Assembly (NCBI GenBank): GCA_028456385.1
Contig: JALNQF010000038.1
Coordinates: 186,001-250,000, forward strand
Origin: Ophiosphaerella korrae
Taxonomy: Eukaryota; Ascomycota; Dothideomycetes; Pleosporales; Phaeosphaeriaceae
Reading direction: 5' to 3'
Length of the DNA: 64,000 bases
The notes under the pieces were generated by a model. That model was given only the letters and a program-made list of their open reading frames with translations. It was not told the DNA's origin and did not search any database. Of the stretch, positions 1 to 8,590 are shown piece by piece. Each line of letters begins with the position of its first letter. Positions within the stretch are counted from its first letter, which is position 1. The position numbers and the translations under genes are program-made.

Positions 1-645
1 CATGTCTTTGTCCGCTGTTGTTTGAACGCCTGTGTGCTCACCTGGCTAGCTTTTTGTCTTGACCATGGATGCTCAGCCTCGTCACAGGGAGTCTTGATCA
101 GTAAGTTTTTTTGTACTGTGATGGCAGATGTGAAGCATTGCAGGGCTTGTAATGCAACGCGCAGAGTAGTTTGAAATAGCGACTGGGCCTTGTGAATGAG
201 AGAGAAGGCGACATGTTTGCCACAAACGCTGGAGGCTCAGCAATGACGCATGTCACGTGGTGCGCGACTTGGTCGTGCCAGTCTTACCGCGACAAACGTT
301 AGCGGGGTGACGGGCAAGTGGGGTGGTTCGCATTCCCGCCCGCCGTGTCGCGTTTGCGATACGCCATTCTACCACACAGGCAAGCTAGTCACTAAGATGA
401 CACGAACACCATGGAAAAGGCCCTAAATGCCATCCATCAAGCCCGCTATATATACCGATCTGCCAATCGTGGCTGTCTGTGGCGCCTCCCAACAGCCGCT
501 ACCCAGTAGTGAGTAGTATAGTAGAGACTAGCCCACCAGCTTGCGAAGGGCTGCCGCAATATCGCAGCTGCCTTGCCCGTATAATTCATGACGTACCAAA
601 ATCGTAGGCACGTCATGTCTTGATGCAGTGACTCCATCAACCATG
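1..645. other. Gene-free upstream region
   Basis: No supported gene. Short ORFs here lack family resemblance and coding character. The right part is the presumed promoter of the HSP12-like gene that follows. Confidence 0.5.
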
Positions 646-653
646 TATATAAA
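646..653 (+). promoter_or_regulatory. TATA-like box of HSP12-like gene
   Basis: The octamer TATATAAA lies about 130 bp upstream of the ATG at 783 and is followed by a pyrimidine/CA-rich leader, as expected for a strongly inducible fungal gene. I found no clear heat-shock element or STRE next to it. The assignment rests on sequence and position only. Confidence 0.4.
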
Positions 654-782
654 CACACTCTGGTCCTCTCGACTGTCTCCCTCTTTCATCACACCACTGC
701 TCCATCAGATCCACTTGTGCACACCAATTTCAACTCTTCCACCCAACCCACCCTTCCATCCATCCAACAACCAATAACCAGC

Positions 783-1190
783 ATGTCTGATTTTGGACGC
801 AAGGGACTCGGCGAGCAGGCCAAGGAGAAGGGTAAGCACGCTTGCCATGGCATCCCCTACCATGATGCTAATGCCCCTGCTAGTCACTCCTGATTCGCAG
901 AAGTCCACTCTTGACAAGGCCGGCGAGGGCATCTCTGGTCTTGGTGACAAGGCTGCCTCCTCTGTCCAGCCTGGTTCGTACTCTCCTCTGCCTCAAGTCT
1001 GTTCTCCATCTAACGTAGCGCAGAGGGCCAGAAGTCCGCCACACAGAAGATCGGCGACTCCACCCGTTCAGGCGGCGACTCGGCGCAACAGCAGGGTAGT
1101 GGCATCCTCGACTCCGCTCAGCAAGGCTTGAGCAATGCCGGCCAGTCCATCTCCGATACCTTTAACAGCGCCACTGGCCAGAAGAAGTAA
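783..1190 (+). CDS. HSP12: HSP9/HSP12-family stress protein
   Basis: Three exons: 783-831, 884-973 and 1024-1190, with introns 832-883 (GTAAGC, TAG) and 974-1023 (GTTCGT, CAG), encode 101 aa. The start reads MSDFGRKGLGEQAKEK and continues with TPDSQKSTLDKAGEGISG. This is the hallmark of the HSP9/HSP12 family of small amphipathic stress proteins; yeast Hsp12 associates with membranes and is induced by heat, osmotic stress and glucose exhaustion. The chain is rich in G, S, Q, D and K, has no cysteine, and ends in SATGQKK, in keeping with intrinsic disorder. The first intron joins G|TC to give V, exactly as the family motif requires. The function here is inferred from the family. Confidence 0.9.
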
Positions 1191-1461
1191 ACAGCTGCCC
1201 TCTTCCCGTCCCGACCATGACCCACCTTCTTTGGTGAATCGTCTAGGGAACTGCCTTGACTAGTTAGTTGATATTATAATATACCCTTACAACCCACAAA
1301 TGGAATGAGATTGCGAACAGCTTGCCCCTACTGTGATGCAATGTTTGAATTGCGGTTGTGTATAGCCGTGCAATTCCTTGCCATCCATCGTGGGCCTGAC
1401 ATATACTTACACGCTCATTCGCACATTTTGGGTAATCGTGTGATTAGACAAATTTGTATAG

Positions 1462-2400
1462 CTAAAGATCCTCGTCCTCCACCTCTTCTATCCCCACATG
1501 TCGCAGCTTGTTCTCCGCCACCGCAGCTTCTGTTACGATGTTCTGGATTTCGCCAGCCGCTTCGGCTGCCATCATTCCATACTCGGCTTCCTGTATCGCT
1601 GCCTCGACTGCTTGATCCGCCTCTGCCACGGCAGAAGTATGTTGATCTTTTAAAAACGCCCCCACTTCTTCATCAGTCTTTTCTATAGGCTTCGCTCCAA
1701 TGGGCTTCCTTGTTTCCATGTACCCTTGATCCCGCAGCTGGTCAAACTCTTCTGGCTCTAGAAGCTTACCTTCGCCCTTTGCTAGCTTCATCTTGTTTGC
1801 AACGGCAGTGGGCGTAAACTTGGTAGCTTCTTTGAGAAAATCTCGGACTTGAGGCGCTGCTTCGTACACAATCTGAGCCTTCTTCGGCTGGGATGCTGTA
1901 GGGCCTGCCCCCTGCGCCGGTTGACCGTGAGATCGGGGCATAGGCGGCGGCGTATCTCGTGGCATGGGAATGTGCCGTACATCGGAGTCGGTATCGCTGC
2001 TCTCATCGTCCTTCCTTTGCCCATCTCTCGTTCGTTTCCCCAGAAGGCCCGCTCCTCTGCCACCACGTTGGCTCTCTCTTGCACCTCTGTCCCCGCCATC
2101 GTTATGCCGGCGCTCTGGTCTGAACTGTGGCGCTTTGTCGCCCAGTGCCTCTCGCGCCTTGTTGACTGCGGCAAGGTCTCTCTCAAGCTCAGATAGCCGC
2201 TGGCGTTCATGCGGGCGGAGCGAGCCACTCTGCTCGGCTTCTTTCAGATTATCAATGTCGCGCTGGATGCGATTGGGGTTGCGTCGCGCAAGCTTCTCGT
2301 TGCGTTGCGCCTGGAGGTTAGCCTTCTGCTTCTTGATCTGCTTCTGCTTCTCCTGCTTCTTGTGGTCCTGGACAGGATTGTAATTCTTTTCTTTGGGCAT
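1462..2400 (-). CDS. WBP11-like pre-mRNA splicing factor
   Basis: Single-exon gene of 312 aa. I start it at the ATG at 2400 (MPKEKNYNPVQDHKKQEKQK), because the frame upstream is open but unlike the family. The N-terminus is the WBP11 domain: a K/R/Q-rich stretch with AQRNEKLARRNPNRIQRDI and a helical segment LSELERDLAAVNKARE. A charged and proline-rich middle follows (PRDTPPPMPRSHG, a possible WW-domain ligand), then VYEAAPQVRDFLKEATKF and an acidic C-terminus. Human WBP11 (SIPP1/NpwBP) acts in spliceosomes in the nucleus. The gene is divergent from the next one over about 150 bp. Family assignment is good; the detailed role is inferred. Confidence 0.8.
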   Translation of the reverse strand: MPKEKNYNPVQDHKKQEKQKQIKKQKANLQAQRNEKLARRNPNRIQRDIDNLKEAEQSGSLRPHERQRLSELERDLAAVNKAREALGDKAPQFRPERRHNDGGDRGARESQRGGRGAGLLGKRTRDGQRKDDESSDTDSDVRHIPMPRDTPPPMPRSHGQPAQGAGPTASQPKKAQIVYEAAPQVRDFLKEATKFTPTAVANKMKLAKGEGKLLEPEEFDQLRDQGYMETRKPIGAKPIEKTDEEVGAFLKDQHTSAVAEADQAVEAAIQEAEYGMMAAEAAGEIQNIVTEAAVAENKLRHVGIEEVEDEDL

Positions 2401-2549
2401 CGTGCTGGCGAATGGACTAGTAACAAATTCAGAGCAAAGAAGCAGGTTGAAATTTGGGAGGTGACGTGGGCCCAAGCTCCAAGGACGCGCCGCGGGCGTG
2501 ACTTTGGCACCAACCATCCCACACCAACCACACCAACTCATCCTGCACC
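2401..2549. promoter_or_regulatory. Short divergent promoter
   Basis: Only 149 bp separate the two start codons at 2400 (minus) and 2550 (plus), so both genes must share this control region. No TATA box is obvious. Confidence 0.5.
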
Positions 2550-3631
2550 ATGTTTGTGCCGCGCGCTTTGAGGCTCAAGGGTGTCCGCGAAGGGACAAAC
2601 ACGAATTCGCATACATCACCCCATGAGCACACTGACTCTGCAGCCCCTAGCCGTGGCCCTAGATTTACAGTCAAGCCAGTTACTCCAGAGTACCTTGCTC
2701 AGCTGGTGGCTGGCGTAGAGCTCATATTCTCCGACTACGCACATGAGGAGGATGTGCGAGCAGCATGGCTACAGCAACGGTACAGGACGGTGGATGGAGA
2801 GCGCACATGTCTGTCGGTGCCGCTTCATGGTTCAAGACGACCTACTAATCCCATGCCATAGTCATCCACCTTTCAGCTGTGCTGGAGCATCCAAACACCT
2901 CAACCTTGAAACCACAAGCAACCCAAATCTTGCTCCAACAGGCGTTGCGAGAACATGCCTCCGAGTTACTCGAGCTCGCCAGCAACGGCTACTATGTCCG
3001 CCGGAAGCCATCGTCTTACCCTCCTAGATTCCTAGCCCCCAACTCATTTCAATCTGCCAACGATGATGGCTTATCCTTCTGGGACCAACGTACCGTATAC
3101 GTTGAGCCACATCTGCGCAACATCTGCCAAACTCCCGCAAAGCTGACCCACTGGCTTAAGGAACATGGCCAATTGAAATCCAAGTGGTTACCTATTCAGG
3201 CTGTACACGTGCTTTGGAACAGTTGTGCATTTGTCATATTCAGTGGCAGTGTCATGCATGAAGACACCTGGCTCAAGTGGAGAGCGACAGGAAAGCCAGA
3301 CAACTGGAACATCATGACCAAAGCCGAACATACAAAACGTACCGCCGAGTACGTCGCATTGCTCGAGATGCAAAATCCGAATGGCATGCGTAAGGTTGCA
3401 GTTGATAATGCGACGCTCCCAGCCATCGCAAGGCCAGCAGTTCTAGCAATGGAAATCGACCTTGTCGCAAATCATCCAGTAACTCCCCCCCTGCCCAAGC
3501 AAAAACGAAAGCGCAACAGAAGAAAACGACCAGATACGGATGACCAGAGTGAAAATTTTGAAGTTAATGACGGTGATCCTACAGCCAAAGCAGTGCAAAA
3601 CAACAGACCGAACAGCAAACGTCAGGCCTGA
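2550..3631 (+). CDS. Possible La-module RNA-binding protein (LARP7/Pof8-like?)
   Basis: Two exons, 2550-2808 and 2862-3631, give 342 aa. The intron has donor GTCTGT, branch CTAAT and acceptor TAG. Residues about 45-125 (LVAGVELIFSDYAHEEDVR ... ASNGYYVRRK) resemble a La-motif winged helix, where canonical forms read QVEFYFSD...DG..VRR. After that, RTVYVEPH ... HVLWNSCAFVIFSG looks like strands 1 and 3 of an RRM. The C-terminus is basic (PKQKRKRNRRKRP) and then hydrophilic. The arrangement recalls La/LARP7 proteins, which bind RNA polymerase III transcripts and, as S. pombe Pof8, telomerase RNA. I recognise the pattern but not the exact orthologue, so the function is tentative. The non-consensus donor also leaves the intron edges uncertain. 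Confidence 0.6.
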
Positions 3632-4070
3632 TGCCCGCACCATATCCTTGAGTTTGGCAGTGCCTCCACAAAACTCAGCCGCTTTATCAACTTGACAAGC
3701 GGGAAATAGTGCACGTCAGATGTAGCAGTTAGACGACACTTGAAATACTTATAATACCTTTCCTATAGAGTTAATTTAGATAAGCTAAACCCAATCTACA
3801 GTTTTTCTCTGATAGATCTCTAGCATTGATAAGAGTGATTTCTTCATTTTTTTCGGTTTCCTGAGAGCCTCATTGATAATGTATTTAGTACATTCGGATC
3901 AGTTTGTTGAATTTTGAAGTTATTATGTTTGTACTTGTTGATTTATGAGTTCTTGCGCAACACAGCTTTAGTGGGGCTGCAGCCCATTAAAAACGAGCTT
4001 CTTCCAGTCCCAGTCCACAAAACAGGATCAAGTCACCCCAAAATATATAAAGAAAATAATAAAAAAGTCC
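3632..4070. other. AT-rich intergenic region
   Basis: No gene seen. The region becomes AT-rich towards the tRNA gene and contains no recognisable repeat. Confidence 0.5.
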
Positions 4071-4075
4071 AAAAA
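4061..4075 (-). terminator. Pol III T-run terminator of tRNA-Lys
   Basis: Read on the minus strand, TTTTT (4075-4071) and TTTTTT (4066-4061) follow seven nucleotides after the tRNA 3' end, as expected for RNA polymerase III termination. Confidence 0.7.
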
Positions 4076-4081
4076 CGTAGC

Positions 4082-4209
4082 CGCCCGATGAGGGACTCGA
4101 ACCCTCAGCCTTGAGATTAAAAGTCTCACGCGCTAACCAATCTGGAGGGTGTGTTAGGTACTTGGAATGGACCTAGAGTCGGTGGGATAACTTACTGTGC
4201 CAACCGGGC
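4082..4209 (-). tRNA. tRNA-Lys(UUU) with a 54-nt insert in the D-loop
   Basis: The minus strand gives acceptor stem GCCCGGT pairing with ATCGGGC (one G-U), discriminator G, anticodon stem TGAGA/TCTCA with loop CTTTTAA (anticodon UUU, Lys), and T-arm GAGGG-TTCGAGT-CCCTC. The D-arm is split: 14 nt (GCCCGGTTGGCACA, 4209-4196), a 54-nt insert (4195-4142), then ATTGGTTAGCGC. The insert begins GTAAGT, contains CCTAAC 12 nt before its end, and ends CAG: the full signal set of a spliceosomal intron. There is no insert at the canonical 37/38 site. Removing the insert at GT/AG leaves the ordinary D-loop AATTGGTTA and a 74-nt tRNA; A15 can pair with U48. One D-stem pair (A12-C23) is mismatched. The A box is interrupted and the B box (GGTTCGAGTCC) is intact. 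Confidence 0.85.
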
Positions 4210-5184
4210 TTTGAATGGGCAGTTGCAGACTTTTACAATATAGATAGTACATTTTTTTCACGCGTCTTTTGTGCTGCTGTGTATCCTCGCCGTGGGGATT
4301 CCCGGTAGAATGTACCGCGGGGCACACAAAGAGCGAGTCATCAGTGCTTGTCCATGAGCGGCTGGTGGGGCTCGGAGAGAATTCGGCGAACCGCGGTGCA
4401 AGATGGCAGCACTGCGTGACTGCCTCGGACTTTGAATTATGAACCCTTGAACCTCATCTTCGAAATCGGCAGTCTGATACACCTGAAGAGCCGGACTATT
4501 GTCTCAGAGCATGCTGTGTTGTCTACCGAAGTGTTCGCTTCATAATGCAAATAAGCGCATGGTATTCAAAAGTAACACACTACTTGCATGCCTTGCCCAC
4601 TGCAACTCTCTAGGAGAATATTAAGTCCAAAAAGACGGTTCTCAAGCTGCAAGTATCACAAATCTAATCTCGATGGCATGCGAACGCCTCCAAACCCATC
4701 CCAAAGGGGTAAGGGCAATTGAACTAGGCAGACAAGTTAACTGAGCAGGATTTGCCTCCAGGATAGGGCAAGATGGAATGATTGGATGCCCACCTAGGGA
4801 CTAGGGGCGGGCCCTAGAGTGTGATGGAGTAGAGTCTTAGGGTATAAAAATCATTTCGTATTCTGTGTGAAAGCCTCGCACCGTCTGTTCTAACCTGATC
4901 CTCCCACACATATCCAGCACCGCAACGCTTTTTCCATGGAGAAACACAGTGCCTAGTCACATACAACGCCGTCTATGCCGCCATGCCCATTTCAGTGCTA
5001 ACTAGAGGCTTGAAATCAAATTAAAGGTGGTGCAAAAGAACTCCTCGAAAAAGAAGGGTTATGGAAATGAAGCGTGACCTTTTGTGAAATACAGGTGGCG
5101 AAAGAGCAGTAAAATGATAGAAGTCAGGGAAATATGAGGGCACACCTCGAGGGGACCGACTGCAAAATGCTGGCGTTGCACAGC
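4210..5184. other. Intergenic region without recognisable gene
   Basis: About 1 kb, moderately AT-rich. Short ORFs on both strands are not convincing. I see no repeat or RNA gene here. Confidence 0.5.
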
Positions 5185-6030
5185 TTAGATACGCTGAGGC
5201 TCAGGCCGTCGACCTACGGAAACATGCTGTCGCCGATGTCTCCTCTCCTCCCTCTCCCGCCGAGCCCCTCTCCCATTTGTCTCAACAAAGTTACCTGGTG
5301 GGTGTTCAAGGTTATGATTTCCGCCGTTCAGCTCTTTTAAATCCTGAGCATCTATTAGCCTCTTTCGCCAGAGGTGGTAGAACAGGCCAAAGTCAGGCCT
5401 CGAGGTCCTCAATGTTTGCCCAAGCATGGTATGCTCACGGGCTAGATGTCGCATTCTGGCACTCCAACTTTCCCGGCCACTTTCCGAAGTAGTGGCCCAG
5501 TCGCACAACGGACACTGAACCGACTGTGGCGGCTCTTCGCCCCGAAAGTGGCTCTCGCAATGCATCACCCATTCCTCTTGGTTGGGAGATATGTAGGCAC
5601 AATTCAAGAACCAGAAGGTGCATTCGTACACGGGCATGCGTGTCTGTGCGGGTGGGAGCTCCAAGACGCCGTTGTTTTCCTCGAGCAAAGGCACGCCAGT
5701 AAAGTGACTTGCAAGGCCTGTGCTGATTGACGTTTCCGTAGGCGTGGCTTCGGTGAAGTAGGAGCACAGCGACGGCGGGTGTGCAGAGGCAGTCGGCTGG
5801 TGGATCAAAGCAGGCGCCATGGACGAAACACAAGACCCGCTCGGAATGGAACAGGAGTAATGTTCTTGCCGCGGACTCGAGGGCCCGGTGATGGAGTTGT
5901 CCCGTCCTTCGGTTGACTCGAGGTCAAAATGCACGCCGGCAAGGCGAGCGTGGATGTTCGTCGCAGATTGGCGCACCCAATGTTCCGTCTCGCGAGTAAC
6001 GATACTTCGTGGTCTTGCTGAGCTCGACAT
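5185..6030 (-). CDS. C2H2-like zinc-finger protein
   Basis: Open frame of 281 aa from the ATG at 6030; codons further upstream are open only to a GTG. The N-terminal half is Ser/Thr/Pro-rich and probably disordered. About residues 150-225 hold two irregular fingers: YECTFWFLNC ... WVMHCESHF, then VQCPLCDWATT ... MRHLAREHTM, giving C-x5-C...H-x3-H and C-x2-C...H-x4-H spacing. A basic C-terminus follows (RGARREREERRHRR). This finger pair is seen in many fungal proteins of unknown role, probably DNA- or protein-binding. An additional upstream exon cannot be excluded. I cannot name targets. Confidence 0.65.
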   Translation of the reverse strand: MSSSARPRSIVTRETEHWVRQSATNIHARLAGVHFDLESTEGRDNSITGPSSPRQEHYSCSIPSGSCVSSMAPALIHQPTASAHPPSLCSYFTEATPTETSISTGLASHFTGVPLLEENNGVLELPPAQTRMPVYECTFWFLNCAYISPNQEEWVMHCESHFRGEEPPQSVQCPLCDWATTSESGRESWSARMRHLAREHTMLGQTLRTSRPDFGLFYHLWRKRLIDAQDLKELNGGNHNLEHPPGNFVETNGRGARREREERRHRRQHVSVGRRPEPQRI

Positions 6031-7041
6031 GGCAATGCGAGAGCTGGTGGGATCGTCTGTGGCGCAGCCTGCCTCAGCCTCGTTATTAGAGAAGCGCACG
6101 CAGTTCCGCCTTGTGGAGAGGTATCTGGAGCTCGCAGGGCAGACGAATCAAAACGCAGGTAAGGAGAGCTTGTTCACAACTGGATTAGGTGAAGCTACCA
6201 CTACTAAGAGATATGGCAGGTCAACAGGGTTGAGCGGCCAACAAGGCAGTATGTTCGCAATATCGATTTTAGTAGCCGTCGCCGGACAACGCTGCTGCAC
6301 AAGAAGCGCGACCGAGAGAAGCTCAAGTACTCGCCCACCTTTGCGGCTCTGTGGCCGGCGGGGCATCCCCACTGCCATTGCTCTCGTCAAATTACTTCGA
6401 CACATATCATTGGCAGCCGCCAAACATCACCCAGCTAAGTAAAATAACTAGAGCAACTCCCCAAGCGCCCCAGAGCGACGCTCCAAACCACTGCAAACCC
6501 TATTACTATTTCCATCACATATAACTTACATCTGCGGGGTTCCGAAGATCTCTTGCCCCGCCCGTAGGCGACTGTATCACCACGGAAGCACCTTTTTGTT
6601 TTGAAGATTCCATCGCCATGCTCGCGACATTGTTTTTCCATATATACCGATACCTTCGAAATGTTTAGCATAAAGCCTACGGAAGTTGCGCCGAGTGGCT
6701 GCGTGGTCAGAGTGGGCATCATAGGGTTGATGAGGAAATACAACGCTCTGATTTGGAGCCCATGCTGATTGTTACGCAAGTCGTCCACACCTACGCTGAA
6801 CTTTATGTCCCATCTTTTTCAGGCCACGTATCTCTGCGATATCTCTGAAGATGCTATGAGACACAGCCAGCTCATACTCAGTACCTAAAGCTCGAAATAG
6901 ATTAGAGAGCCTCTAAGTCTAGATTAGTTAGCACTAATAAGTAGATCTAGATATAGAAGTTACTATAATATAATTCTATTATTTTTAAAAATAAATAAAT
7001 ATATATATATATATAAGCTTATATTATAATAATAGACTTTA
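6031..7041. other. Intergenic region grading into AT-rich DNA
   Basis: No supported gene. From about 6,890 the sequence becomes very AT-rich and ends in an (AT)n tract at about 6,999-7,014 directly before the transposon. This marks the left edge of the accessory island. Confidence 0.5.
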
Positions 7042-7043
7042 TA

Positions 7044-7072
7044 CGGAGGTCCGTTTCAAAAGTCATGTCTGA
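7044..7072 (+). repeat. Left terminal inverted repeat
   Basis: 29 bp, identical to the reverse complement of 8562-8590; the match stops abruptly after CATGTCTGA. Confidence 0.9.
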
Positions 7073-7200
7073 AGCCACAAAAACGCCACATTGGCTATAC
7101 GCCGGCAATACTATCCTTGGCGTGAATTTTCTTTCGTGAGCTCCTTCTTGAGGCTAGTGATACCTTATATCTCTTCTTTTTGTGAGGTTTCTTTGTCGTA

Positions 7201-8508
7201 ATGGCTCCCTAAGGTCCTGTGACAAATGCTCCTATGCGTTCAATAATTATTACTTTGAAGTCTCCTTCTATAGGCAAGTCTACCCTTGAGATCGCTGCCC
7301 TAACTAGGATCAATCTACGTACTATTAATCGAATCTATAGCAGAGCTATTGATGCTGGTTTTAAGCCTAATGGGTTCCCTCTCACGATTGATCCTGCTTA
7401 CGTTGCAGACGCTCTACGCTCTAGTCGCCCCCCTAAACAGACGCCTATGGTTAAAGAAGAGGTGGTTAAGCAAGTACGCCGTGATCAATACGGACGTAAG
7501 AAGACATGTGCTGACGTTGCTAGTGATCTCAGCCTCTAAGGAGTCGATATCTTAGCTACTACAGTCTAGAGAGTCTTAAGAGAGGCTGGATACAGGAAGA
7601 CTAAGCCTACGAGGAAGCCTGGGTTAACATAGGAGATGAGGAATCAGAGACTTAAGTAGGCTCAAGACTATAAGGACTGGACGCTTGAGGATTAGAAGAA
7701 TATAATCTAGACTAATGAGACCTCTATAGTCTTAAATCACCGGCGTGGGGGCTATAGAGTGTAGAGGAAGGTAGATGAAAGAGTAGTTAAGTCTTGCATA
7801 CGAGAGAGATAGAAGGGCTACTCTGAGTTTATGTTTTGGGGCTGCTTTACGTACGACAAGAAAGGTCCCTACTATATCTACAAACTAGAGACTAAGGCAG
7901 AGAAAGATACAGCTACTCTTAAGATCAATGAATTGAACACTGAGTTTGAGCCTATAATAAGAGAGGAGTGGGAGTTGACTATAGCTATGAGGAGGATAGG
8001 TCTACGCAACAAGCTAGGCAAGAAGCCTAAATAGAGATGGACTAAGAAGAATGGGAAGCTTGTACGAGGAGGAGGAGGAGGTATTGATTGGTGGAGATAT
8101 CAGTCGTGCGTACTTCTTCCTAAGCTTCTTCCCTTTGCCAAAGAGTGTATGAAAGATAGGCCTTAGACTATGGTAATGGAGGATAAGGCACCTGCCCACG
8201 CTCATCACTATCAGGAGGTTGTATATTCAATTTACTACGTCTAGAGGATGCTCTGGTGTGGTAACTCTCCTGACTGCAATTGTATTGAGCCTTGCTGGTT
8301 CTATATGAAGAGAGAGACTACGAAGAAAGGAGCTCCTTATTCAAAGGCTGAGGCTTATCGAGTATGGCAGAAATGTTGGAGAGACCTCCCACAACAGAAG
8401 ATTCAATCATGGATTGAGCGTATCCTTATCCATATCCCAAAAATCATTGAGTTAGAGGGTGGCAATGAGTATATAGAGGGCAGGAGGTTCAGGGCAAAGG
8501 TAGATTGA
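7201..8508 (+). pseudogene. Degenerate Tc1/mariner transposase
   Basis: The transposase reading frame runs through the element but is broken by at least ten in-frame stops. The first ATG is at about 7,201 (followed almost at once by a stop). The longest open pieces are 7219-7539, 7831-8034 and 8248-8508. Most stops fit Gln to stop and Trp to stop transitions. The DDE triad is incomplete because the first Asp position reads Asn. It is non-functional. Confidence 0.8.
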
Positions 8509-8561
8509 GAGAGAGATCGGCGTTTTGGTGGCGTTTTGGGTGGCGTTGTGGCGTACCCCTG

Positions 8562-8590
8562 TCAGACATGACTTTTGAAACGGACCTCCG
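8562..8590 (-). repeat. Right terminal inverted repeat
   Basis: 29 bp, perfect inverted copy of the left terminus. It also encodes the last nine residues and the stop codon of the HET gene that reads into it from the right. Confidence 0.9.

Larger units (their letters stand above)
7044..8590 (+). mobile_element. RIP-degraded Tc1/mariner element
   Basis: A 1,547-bp element flanked by TA target duplications (7042-7043 and 8591-8592), with perfect 29-bp terminal inverted repeats starting CGGAGGTCCGTTTCAAAAGT. Inside the termini, GGCGTT/AACGCC motifs recur. Conceptual translation on the plus strand gives Tc1/mariner transposase pieces: a helix-turn-helix region, WTNETS where WTDE is usual (first catalytic Asp lost), MEDKAPAH, and NSPDCNCIEPCW with the final catalytic acid. 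Many stops are TAG or TAA where Gln or Trp codons are expected (TTV-stop-RVLREAGY, LK-stop-AQDYKDW), the C-to-T / G-to-A pattern of repeat-induced point mutation. It cannot make its own transposase. Confidence 0.9.

Noticed and set aside
608..625. 18-mer GCACGTCATGTCTTGATG shared by 608-625 and 56764-56781
   Set aside because: Flanks show no similarity and no terminal repeats; in 64 kb one such match is only mildly unlikely, so I treat it as coincidence unless more copies are found.
4142..4195. tRNA insert read as a classical tRNA intron
   Set aside because: It is in the D-loop rather than after position 37, and exact GTAAGT/CTAAC/CAG signals fit a spliceosomal intron better; I found no clear bulge-helix-bulge.
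5888..6442. 184-codon plus-strand ORF overlapping the C2H2-like gene
   Set aside because: The minus strand has cysteine/histidine finger spacing; the plus frame has no recognisable features.
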